The position numbers were made by a program, and so were the translations under genes. Positions 55,857 through 63,096 of a DNA stretch of 64,000 nt are shown piece by piece. The notes beneath the pieces were generated by a model. It made no database searches and was not told the origin of the DNA. It saw only the letters and a program-made list of their open reading frames with translations. Within the stretch, counting starts at the first letter, position 1; each line of letters begins with the position of its first letter. Origin of the DNA: JAWKSY01 sp041402125 (lineage in GTDB: Bacteria; Planctomycetota; GCA-002687715; DRQF01); NCBI GenBank assembly GCA_041402125.1, contig JAWKSY010000008.1, positions 124,001 through 188,000 of the forward strand. Direction: 5' to 3'.

Positions 55857-56525
55857 TCAGACCCAGTCGATCATGACGAGCGTGTGCTTCGCCTCGTCGC
55901 CGGGGAGCTGGTAGTCGAGGTCGAGGGCGACGCCGAGCTTCCGCTTCTTCATCAGCGGGCCGGCCTCGAAGAGCTCCTCGTCGAGACGGGGGCCCTTCCA
56001 GAGGAGGAGCGGTCCGAACCAGCGATTCGTGCACCACTCGAGGAGGCGGAGCGTCGGCCCGACCGCGCGGGCGAGGACGACGTCGTAGCCCTTGCGCTCG
56101 TCGCGGATGAAGTCCTCGAAGCGGGACCAGACGCATTCGACGCGGTCCTCGAGGCCGAGGTCGGCGACGACGCCGCCGAGGAAGTCGATCTTCTTGCGCC
56201 GGGCGTCGAGGAGCGTGACCGAGAGGTGCGGGCCGGCGATCGCGATCGCGAGGCCCGGCCAGCCGGCGCCGGTGCCGAGGTCGAGGACGCGGGTGATGGG
56301 GGACTCGGGCGTGCCCTCGAGCAGCGGCGCGGCCACGATGGAGTCGAGCACGTGGCGGGTCGCCATCTCCTCGGGTTCGACGATCCGGGTGAGGTTGAGG
56401 TAGTCGTTCTTCTGCCGCACGAGCCACGCGTGGCGCGCGAGGCGCGGCAGGTCCGGGACCTCCCAGTCGGCGAGCGCCCCCGCGAAGCGCGCGTTGAACT
56501 CCGTCTCGTCCATCGGCCCGCTCAT
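55857..56525 (-). CDS. rsmG: 16S rRNA (guanine-527-N7)-methyltransferase
   Basis: Rossmann-fold methyltransferase that forms m7G527 in the 530 loop of 16S rRNA. The 222-residue product shows WLVRQKNDYLNLTRIVEPEE, RHVLDSIVAAPLL, the SAM loop VLDLGTGAGWPGLAIAIAGP, LLDARRKKIDFL and DVVLARAVGPTLRLLEWC; the last segment normally reads ARAVAPL. Its ATG overlaps the stop of the universal-stress-protein gene by 4 nt (ATGA). Clustering of rsmG with chromosome-partitioning genes, common elsewhere, is absent. Confidence 0.95.
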   Translation of the reverse strand: MSGPMDETEFNARFAGALADWEVPDLPRLARHAWLVRQKNDYLNLTRIVEPEEMATRHVLDSIVAAPLLEGTPESPITRVLDLGTGAGWPGLAIAIAGPHLSVTLLDARRKKIDFLGGVVADLGLEDRVECVWSRFEDFIRDERKGYDVVLARAVGPTLRLLEWCTNRWFGPLLLWKGPRLDEELFEAGPLMKKRKLGVALDLDYQLPGDEAKHTLVMIDWV

Positions 56526-57394
56526 GCGTCGGACCCCACCGCCAGGACCGGCGCGGTCGAGGCGAGGACGCAGCGGCGGGCGATCGAGAGCGAGGGCGCG
56601 TCGGTGCGGCGCACGTAGGCCGCGACCGAGAAGCCCGCGGCTTCGGCCGCGAGCGTCGCGACCGTCCGCGAGGGGCGGTCGCCGACGCGGATCCCGAAGC
56701 GGACCGCGAAGTCCTCGCCCTCGCCGAGATGCTGCGCCGCCGCGACGATGCCGCCGGAGAGCCGTCGTCCGGCGCGCTCGACGAGATCATCCGAGAACTT
56801 CCGTCCCTCGTCCTCGTCGCCGAGGAGCAGGCGGATCGCGTCGAGGAGGGCCGGGTCGGGCGCCGCCACGAGTTCGAGGGCGCCGCCGCCGCGCGCGAAG
56901 GCCGCGCCCCAGGCCGCGGCCAGGATCTGGAGCGGCGGGTGGAGATCGATCAGCACCCAGGGGTGGGCCAGCGTGCGGTCGGCGTCGGCCACCGGCGCGC
57001 GGGCGATGAGCACCGGAGCCGGACACTCGGCGAGGAGCATGTCGACGGTCACGCCCAGGCTCTCCTCGCGGAGGCGACCGTAGTCGTCGCCGAAGGGCGC
57101 CGGGACGACGACGAGGTCGGCCGCCTCCCGCTCGCGCGCGGTGAGGATCGCCGCGGTCGCGCCGTTCGGGTCGCGGGTGCCCTGCGGCTGGTCGAGCGTG
57201 GCGACGGCGCCGCCGCACCGGCGCGCGGCGGCCTCGGCGAGGCCGAGGACGACGTCGTCCTGGTCGCTGCCGTCGCGCACCGCGAGGATGCGGCGGAGCG
57301 ATGGGATCGCGATCTCCTGCGGCTTCGCCTTGAGGGCGGCCTCGAAACGGCCGAGGCTCGAGTCGACGTCGCGCGATTCCTGACGGTCGGGCAT
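56522..57394 (-). CDS. Tandem universal stress protein (UspA)-like protein
   Basis: A 290-residue cytoplasmic protein with two UspA-like halves. In the first, IPSLRRILAVRDGSDQDDVV leads to EREAADLVVVPAPF and the strand LLAECPAPVLIARAP. The second half, from VLIDLHPPLQILAAAWGAAF, ends ARRCVLASTAPVLAVGSDA. The ATP-binding GxxGxxxxGS motif is not seen in either half, so this may be a non-nucleotide-binding member. The upstream antiporter gene ends 1 nt before the start codon, and rsmG overlaps the end, so the three form a tight operon. Confidence 0.75.
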   Translation of the reverse strand: MPDRQESRDVDSSLGRFEAALKAKPQEIAIPSLRRILAVRDGSDQDDVVLGLAEAAARRCGGAVATLDQPQGTRDPNGATAAILTAREREAADLVVVPAPFGDDYGRLREESLGVTVDMLLAECPAPVLIARAPVADADRTLAHPWVLIDLHPPLQILAAAWGAAFARGGGALELVAAPDPALLDAIRLLLGDEDEGRKFSDDLVERAGRRLSGGIVAAAQHLGEGEDFAVRFGIRVGDRPSRTVATLAAEAAGFSVAAYVRRTDAPSLSIARRCVLASTAPVLAVGSDA

Positions 57395-57395
57395 G

Positions 57396-58850
57396 TCAGC
57401 GCTCCGGGAAGAGGTCGAAGGTCTGGAAGGCCCAGAGGTAGGCGAGGGCGACGGCGCCCTGGACGGCGAGCGTCGTGCCGCCGACCTTCATGTACTCGCC
57501 CCAGCCGATCTTCACGCCGCGCTCCTTGTCGAGGGCGTGCAGCGCGATCACGGCCGCGACCGAGCCGACGGGGGTCGAGTTGCCGCCGAGGTTCGAGCAG
57601 ATCACGAGCGTCCACCAGAGCGGCGTGACTTCGGCGCCGCTCGCCTCCATCGCGAAGGTGATCGGGATCAAGGTCGCGGCCACCGGGATGTTGTCGACGA
57701 TGCCGGAGAGGATGAGCACGAAGACGCCCATGATGAGCATCGTCGCCACCGGATTCCCGCCGGAGAGCGCATCGATCCCGCCCGCGAGCTTCTGGAGCAG
57801 CCCCGTCTCCTGGACGGCGCCGATGATCACGAAGAGGCCAATGAAGAAGACGATGAGGGGCCACTTCACCGTCTTGATCGCCTTCTCGGTGTCGAAGCCC
57901 GAGAAGAGGAGGGCGGCGATGCCGCCGGCCATCGCGATGAAGTCGAGCCCGAGGCCCATGGTCTGGGCGGTCGCGAAGCCGACGATCGTGAAGAGGAGGA
58001 TCACCGCGCAGCGCGTGAAGATCCGCCGGTCCTCCACGAGCGCCCACTCGTCGAAGCTCGCCACCTTGGCGGCGCGCTCGGCCGGGTCGCCCGCGACCTT
58101 CAGGCTCTTCGCGTAGAAGGCGCGCACGACGGCCCAGGCGATCGCGCCGGTGACGAAGGCGATGGGGGTCGTCACGCGGAAGAAGTCGAGGTAGGCGAGC
58201 CCGGCCTTCTGACCGACCATCATCGTGCAGATGCCGGAGGCGAAGGTGACCAGCGCGCCCGAGTTGGCGCTGATCGCGACGATCATGACGTAGGGCTTCG
58301 GGTCGTAGTCGAGCTCCTTCGTCACCGCCAGCGCCAGCGTCACCATGATCAGGGTGCCGGGCGCGATGGTGAGGAAGCTGCAGAAGAGCACGGTGAGCAC
58401 GGCGAGGTAGAAGAAGAGCCGCCCCGGATCGCCCTGCGTCTTCTTGACGATCTTCACCGAGATGAAGTGGAAGAGGCCGGAGTGCCCGGCGATCTCGACG
58501 AGGATCGAGGTGCCCAGCAGAACGCCGAGCACGCCGAGGTCGTGGCCCACGGTCTCGTGGACCTCCTCGTAGCCGTGGTGCCGGTAGAGGCCGAAGGCCA
58601 TCGCGGCCGCGACCGCCGCGATCGCGCCGCTCATGGCGGCGAGGCTCTTGTGCAGCAGCTCGAAGGCGATCGCCACGTAGGTGGCGACCATGATCGCGCC
58701 CAGCACCAGCATCGGCAGGAGCCCCGGGCTCTCCGCCGCCGGCGCGGCATCCTCGGCCCGCAGCTCGCCCCCGAGCGTGCCCCAGGCGATGAGCGCCCAG
58801 AGCCCGATCAGGCCCAGCGCCTTCCACTTCCGGTCCCGCGACCCGACCAT
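57396..58850 (-). CDS. Ion-transporter superfamily membrane protein (ArsB/NhaD/P-protein type)
   Basis: A 484-residue inner-membrane protein with 11-12 membrane segments, related to NhaD Na+/H+ antiporters, ArsB and mammalian P protein. Typical elements: YVAIAFELLHKSLAAMSGAI (first inverted repeat), FCSFLTIAPGTLIMVTLALA, ISANSGALVTFASGICTMMV and, in the second repeat, IVDNIPVAATLIPITFAM and VICSNLGGNSTPVGSVAAV. The AN(x)GG/SNLGG hairpins form the ion site in this superfamily. Na+, H+, anion or organic-acid specificity is not decidable. It heads the operon with the UspA-like gene and rsmG. Confidence 0.85.
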   Translation of the reverse strand: MVGSRDRKWKALGLIGLWALIAWGTLGGELRAEDAAPAAESPGLLPMLVLGAIMVATYVAIAFELLHKSLAAMSGAIAAVAAAMAFGLYRHHGYEEVHETVGHDLGVLGVLLGTSILVEIAGHSGLFHFISVKIVKKTQGDPGRLFFYLAVLTVLFCSFLTIAPGTLIMVTLALAVTKELDYDPKPYVMIVAISANSGALVTFASGICTMMVGQKAGLAYLDFFRVTTPIAFVTGAIAWAVVRAFYAKSLKVAGDPAERAAKVASFDEWALVEDRRIFTRCAVILLFTIVGFATAQTMGLGLDFIAMAGGIAALLFSGFDTEKAIKTVKWPLIVFFIGLFVIIGAVQETGLLQKLAGGIDALSGGNPVATMLIMGVFVLILSGIVDNIPVAATLIPITFAMEASGAEVTPLWWTLVICSNLGGNSTPVGSVAAVIALHALDKERGVKIGWGEYMKVGGTTLAVQGAVALAYLWAFQTFDLFPER

Positions 58851-58953
58851 GCTCGGCCCACCTCTCGACGACTCGATCGCGGCAAGCTAACAGGGGAGGG
58901 CGGCGGCGTCACCGGAGGGCCCGGCCGGGGCGGCTCCGGGGTAGAATGCCCCG

Positions 58954-60192
58954 ATGATGATCCGACTCCTCGTCCTCTTTCTCCTCGCGGCGCCGCTCGC
59001 GGCCCAGGAGGGTGCCTCGCCGGCGGATCCGCTCCGCGCCTTCGTCGAGGGTTGGTCCGCCCGGCCCGCGACCGAACGGGCCGCCGCGCTCGACGCGCTC
59101 TGGAAGACGGCGAGGCCCGACGAGGGGCTGGGCGCCGCGCTGGCCGAGCTGCTCGCGGCCGACTCGCAGGATCCGGCGCTCGCGCGCTTCGTCGCCGCCG
59201 CGCTCCGCTCGCCTCGCGCGGAGCGTCGCGCCGTCGGTCAGCGCGCCGTCGCGCGCGCCGGCGGCTCCTTCCTCGCGGGGCGGCGCGAGGAGGCTCTCCG
59301 CGGCGAGCGCGACGCCGCGGTCTGGGCGGCGTGGGCGGCCGGCGCCCGGGTCCGCCGCGTCGAGGACGCCGAACTCCTCGCCCTGGTCGACGCCGGCCGC
59401 GAGTCCTCCGATCTGCTCGGGGTCCTCGGCGCCGCCCTCGAGGACCAGGCCCGGCTGCGTCAGCGCCGCGTCCAGCGGCTCGTCTATTACGCGACGCCCG
59501 CCGCCGCCGCGCGGGCGGGCGACGAGTACGGCCTCCTCCTCGGGCGCCTGCGCGCCGAGCGCGGCGCCCTCGACGTCGGCTTCGCCACCCTGGTCGCCGT
59601 GGTCCGCAAGCGCGGCGCGTCCCTCGAGCTCCGCGGCGACGACCGGACCCTCGCGAGCTGGGAGCTTCCGGACTCCGCCGTCGCGTCGCCGACGACGCTG
59701 CTCTTCCCGGAGGACGTCCCGGCGCGGGGTGAGGTCGATCTCCACGTGCGGGGCGCGGAGCGCGGCGAGGTGGAGATCCGCGGGGGTGCGGCCTGCCGCG
59801 GAGCTTCCTCGCCGCCGCGGCGACCCCCGGCGCCTCGATCCGCCCGGCGCCGCCGGCCCTCGTTCCGCCCCGTCGGCCGCAAGGGCAAGGACTGGACGCT
59901 CGCGGCGGACGGCGTCCGCGCCCGGGGCGACGAGCTGGCGATCGACCTCGAACTCGATTCCGACCGCTACCGGGAGCTGCGCATCGAACACGGCGTCGAC
60001 GGGACCGAGAACGGGGTCTGGGAGATCCACGTCGGCGAGCTCCCCCCGCTCCGGGTCGTCTCCCAGGCCCTGCCGCGACTCGCCCGGCTCGCTCTTCCGC
60101 CCGGAACCCTCCGGGAAGGAGTGAATCGCGTGACCCTGCGGCGCGTTTCGGGGGCGGCGCTCGCCCTCGATGGAATCCTCCTCGTCCCCTGA
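58954..60192 (+). CDS. Secreted protein of unknown function (probable paired frameshifts)
   Basis: A 412-residue exported protein not assigned to a family. The signal peptide ends APLAAQEG. Residues 25-190 are Ala/Arg-rich helical, possibly HEAT-like (ALDALWKTARPDEGLGAALA; LRSPRAERRAVGQRAVARA). The C-terminal half is beta-rich (KDWTLAADGVRARGDELAID). Residues about 280-310 are an Arg/Pro-rich run in the annotated frame, while the neighbouring frame reads PRSFLAAAATPGASIRPAPP, so two compensating indels are likely, as in other genes here. It precedes the exonuclease-type gene by 69 nt. Confidence 0.65.
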   Translation: MMIRLLVLFLLAAPLAAQEGASPADPLRAFVEGWSARPATERAAALDALWKTARPDEGLGAALAELLAADSQDPALARFVAAALRSPRAERRAVGQRAVARAGGSFLAGRREEALRGERDAAVWAAWAAGARVRRVEDAELLALVDAGRESSDLLGVLGAALEDQARLRQRRVQRLVYYATPAAAARAGDEYGLLLGRLRAERGALDVGFATLVAVVRKRGASLELRGDDRTLASWELPDSAVASPTTLLFPEDVPARGEVDLHVRGAERGEVEIRGGAACRGASSPPRRPPAPRSARRRRPSFRPVGRKGKDWTLAADGVRARGDELAIDLELDSDRYRELRIEHGVDGTENGVWEIHVGELPPLRVVSQALPRLARLALPPGTLREGVNRVTLRRVSGAALALDGILLVP

Positions 60193-60261
60193 TACCGTGA
60201 CGACGAGGCCCGGCGCGCCGGACCCGACTCCCGTTCCCGCTCCCGACGAAGGAAGGCCGCC

Positions 60262-61488
60262 ATGACGAGATTCCTCACCTGCGCGCTCGCGCTCGTCCTC
60301 TCGGTCGCGACCCTCCGGGCGCAGGAGACCGAGGCGAAGGCGGCCCCGGCCGATCCGCGCGCGAACGTCCTCCGCGTCGCGACCTGGAACCTCCTCAACC
60401 TCTTCGACGAGGTCGACGACCCCGACCGGCCGGACGAGGACACCGACCCGAAGTCCTTCGCCGACATGGTCGCGATGGCGCGCTTCCTCGACGAGATCGA
60501 GGCCGACGTGGTCGGCGTGCAGGAGGTCGAGAACCGCCGCATCCTCGAGCGGCTGAACTCCTACCTCGAGCGTCCCTTCGCCTACGTCGAGCTGATCGAG
60601 GGCAACGACTTCCGCGGGATCGACGTCGGCATCCTCTCCCGCGTCCCGATCGAGCGCGCCGCCAGTCACCGCCAGATGCCGCTCGAGGGCGACCAGCGCT
60701 ACTCCCGCGACTTCCCCTTCTTCCGTCTGCGGCCGACCGACCGCGACGCCCTGCAGGTCGGCGTCGTCCACCTGAAGTCGAAGCGCGGCGACAAGAAGAC
60801 CTCGGACGCCTGGCGTCACGCCGAGGCGATGGGCGTGGCGACCGTCGTGAAGCGCCAGCTCGAGCTCGAACCGAAGACGCCCTGCCTCGTGATGGGCGAC
60901 TTCAACGACCGACGCGACTCCGAGCCCCTCGCGCCGATCTTCGGCGTCCTCGAGGACCTGACCGCGAAGCTCGTTCCCGAGTCCGACCGCTTCAGCTTCG
61001 TCCACCGGGGCGAGCCCGAGCAGATCGACTTCATCCTCACCGCGAACCTCCGGGCGACGCGGGCGCGGATCCTGCACCGCCCCGACAATCCCTCCGATCA
61101 CCACCCGGTGATCGTCGACTTCGACCTCGGCGCTCCGATCCGTCGCGTCGCCGTTCCCTCGAACGGCGCGCCGCGTCCGCCGCAGCGTCCGGTGATCGAC
61201 GCCCGCAACCTCGAGGAGATCGGGCGGAACTTCCTGAAGGAGGTGACGATCGAGGGTTCCGTCGCCAAGGTCTTCCGCCCGAAGAGCGGCGGCGTCCTCC
61301 TGAACTTCGACGCGGACTTCCGGAAGGCGATCACCGTCTACGTGCCGCGCGAGTCGATCGAGACCCTCGGCGATCTCGACGCTCTCGTCGGCCAGCGCGT
61401 CCGCGTCAGCGGTCCCGTCGGAAAGCACCGCGACGCGCTGCAGATCCGACTCTCGCGTCCGGAGCAGCTCGAACGCCCGAAGCGCTGA
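60262..61488 (+). CDS. Secreted endonuclease/exonuclease/phosphatase-family protein with C-terminal OB-like domain
   Basis: A 408-residue exported protein with a signal peptide ending ATLRAQE. Residues 35-295 are an EEP (DNase I-like) domain: LRVATWNLLNLFDEV, VVGVQEVENRRIL, VVHLKSKRG, LVMGDFNDRRDSEPL and NPSDHHPVIVDFDL hold the metal and catalytic residues. Residues about 320-400 look like an OB fold (VTIEGSVAKVFRPKSGGVLL, VYVPRESIETLGDLDA). Extracellular nuclease is the natural guess, but phosphoesterase on other substrates is possible. GAAGGA precedes the ATG. Confidence 0.87.
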   Translation: MTRFLTCALALVLSVATLRAQETEAKAAPADPRANVLRVATWNLLNLFDEVDDPDRPDEDTDPKSFADMVAMARFLDEIEADVVGVQEVENRRILERLNSYLERPFAYVELIEGNDFRGIDVGILSRVPIERAASHRQMPLEGDQRYSRDFPFFRLRPTDRDALQVGVVHLKSKRGDKKTSDAWRHAEAMGVATVVKRQLELEPKTPCLVMGDFNDRRDSEPLAPIFGVLEDLTAKLVPESDRFSFVHRGEPEQIDFILTANLRATRARILHRPDNPSDHHPVIVDFDLGAPIRRVAVPSNGAPRPPQRPVIDARNLEEIGRNFLKEVTIEGSVAKVFRPKSGGVLLNFDADFRKAITVYVPRESIETLGDLDALVGQRVRVSGPVGKHRDALQIRLSRPEQLERPKR

Positions 61489-61539
61489 GCCCCCTCTCCC
61501 GGTTGACGGGGGCGGCGCGGGGCGCCACCCTCGTCCCTC

Positions 61540-62080
61540 GTGAAGGACACCCGCGATTCCGACCTCGTCGCGCGCGTCGCCACCGGTGACGAGGGCGCCT
61601 TCGACGAGCTGTACCGCCGGCACCACCGCTGGGTGCACGGTCTCGCCCGCCGTCTGGGCGGCGACGGCGAGTGCGCGGACGACGTCCTGCAGGAGACCTT
61701 CGGCTGGCTCGCGATGCGGGCGCCCGCGCTGGACCTCCGCGTCCCGATGCGCTCCCTCCTCGATCCCGTCGTGCGCCACGGCGTCCTGACCTGGAAGCGG
61801 CGGAATCGTCGCGAGGGCGCGCTCGAGGCCCCGGAGGACCGGCCCGGCGATCTCTCGGAGCCGGCCGACGATCTCGCCGACCTCGCCGAGATCCTGCGCT
61901 CGCTGGGGGAGGAGCACCGCGAGGTCGTCCTCCTCCGGCACCTCGACGGCCTCGAGCTGTCCGAGATCGCGGCCGCGCTCGGCGTCCCGCTCGGACGGTC
62001 AAGTCCGGCTCCACCACGCGCTCGCCCGGATCCGGGAGCACCTGCGCGCCCGCCGTTACTTCGAGGGGCCGGGGACCTGA
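61540..62080 (+). CDS. ECF-type RNA polymerase sigma factor (frameshifted near the 3' end)
   Basis: Small sigma-70 relative of about 180 residues. Region 2 is DELYRRHHRWVHGLARRL with ADDVLQETFGWL; region 4 opens EEHREVVLLRHLDGLELSEI. After AAALGVPLG the frame breaks twice: TVKS reads in a second frame and RLHHALARIREHLRARRYF in a third, ending at TGA 62078-62080. The recovered order GTVK-RLHHALARIREHL is the normal region 4 end, so errors are likely. The GTG at 61540 starts the protein. A membrane protein with the position of an anti-sigma factor follows after 81 nt. Confidence 0.9.
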
Positions 62081-62161
62081 ATCCGCCCCCTTCCGGAAGA
62101 AATGCCCGGCTTTCCTGAACCCCGGGGCCTACCGGCGCCTCACCCCCACGGAGACCGAACC

Positions 62162-62626
62162 GTGACCGATCCTCGCGACGACCTCGACGACCTGCCCGAC
62201 GCCCTGCGGCGCGATCTCGCCCGCCTCGGCGCGGCGGCCCCGCCGCCCGGTGAGGAGATCGGTCGCGCGATCCGGCTCCGGGGCGCCCTGGTGCTCCGGG
62301 AGCGCCGCCGGCGACGCTTCGTCCGCCGCGTCGGAGGCTTCGCGGCGGCGGGGATCCTCGGGATCGTCTTCGCGACGGCCTTCCTCACCTCCGGGCGCGA
62401 GACCCGGCTCGGCGAGCGCGCCGCGTCCGACGCGCGTCGCGCCGACCTCCGGCCCGGCGACCTCGACGGCAACGGCCGGGTCGACGTTCGCGATGCCCGA
62501 CGCCTCGCCCTCGCCCTGCGCGACGGCGGAGCGTCCGGACTCGCCGACGCGAACGAGGACGGCCGGGTCGACGGTGACGATCTCGAGTGGATCCTGGCGC
62601 GTTCCGTCTCGCTGGAGGGCCGTTGA
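62162..62626 (+). CDS. Single-pass membrane protein with C-terminal dockerin domain
   Basis: A 154-residue protein. Residues 1-55 are cytoplasmic, acidic then basic (LRERRRRRFVRR); residues about 58-76 form one membrane segment (FAAAGILGIVFATAFLTSG). Residues 100-145 are a type I dockerin: DLDGNGRVDVRDARRLALAL and DANEDGRVDGDDLEWILA are the paired EF-hand-like calcium loops. Following an ECF sigma gene it sits where an anti-sigma factor is expected, though no zinc-binding anti-sigma motif is seen. The GTG at 62162 is chosen because the upstream frame is Pro/His-rich filler. The cohesin-like gene starts 1 nt after its stop. Confidence 0.8.
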   Translation: MTDPRDDLDDLPDALRRDLARLGAAAPPPGEEIGRAIRLRGALVLRERRRRRFVRRVGGFAAAGILGIVFATAFLTSGRETRLGERAASDARRADLRPGDLDGNGRVDVRDARRLALALRDGGASGLADANEDGRVDGDDLEWILARSVSLEGR

Positions 62627-62627
62627 G

Positions 62628-63095
62628 ATGACCACCCGCATGTGCTGCCCGGCCGCCTTCTTGTTTCTCGTCCTGCTGCTCCTGCGGGAGGGCGGCGAGG
62701 GCCCGCGGCCGATCGCCGGCGGCGCGGCGCACCCGACCGTCGAGACGGAGTTCGCGGTCTTCGACCTCTGGGTCGACGGCGTCCCGAGCGGGCTCGGCGC
62801 CTGGCAGATCGAGGTCCGCGACGAGGCCGGCGCGGCGAAGCTGGTCGGCGTCGAGGGCGGCGACCACGCCGCCTACCCCGAACCGCCCCGCTTCGATCCC
62901 GCGGCCCTCCAGGGCGGCCGCGTCGTCCTCGCCGCCTTCAGCACCGCCGGCGAGCTGCCGCGGGGCGAGGTGCGCGTCGCGTCTCTGCACTACCTGATCG
63001 AGGGCGAGCCCGATCTCGCGGTCACCCTCGAAGCCGCCGTCGATGCCGACGGCCTCGACCTCGACGTTCCCGTCCGCCTGACGAGGAGAAACTGA
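62628..63095 (+). CDS. Secreted cohesin-like protein
   Basis: A 155-residue exported protein with an N-terminal hydrophobic segment (CCPAAFLFLVLLLL). The remainder is a single beta-sandwich with the rhythm of cohesin domains: LGAWQIEVRDEAGAAKLVGV, PPRFDPAALQGGRVVLAAF, GEVRVASLHYLIEGEPDLAV and a final VTLEAAVDADG. Cohesins bind dockerins; the preceding gene, 1 nt upstream, encodes a dockerin. GGAGG lies 10 nt before the ATG at 62628. The assignment rests on pattern only, and another Ig-like fold is possible. Confidence 0.6.
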   Translation: MTTRMCCPAAFLFLVLLLLREGGEGPRPIAGGAAHPTVETEFAVFDLWVDGVPSGLGAWQIEVRDEAGAAKLVGVEGGDHAAYPEPPRFDPAALQGGRVVLAAFSTAGELPRGEVRVASLHYLIEGEPDLAVTLEAAVDADGLDLDVPVRLTRRN

Positions 63096-63096
63096 G

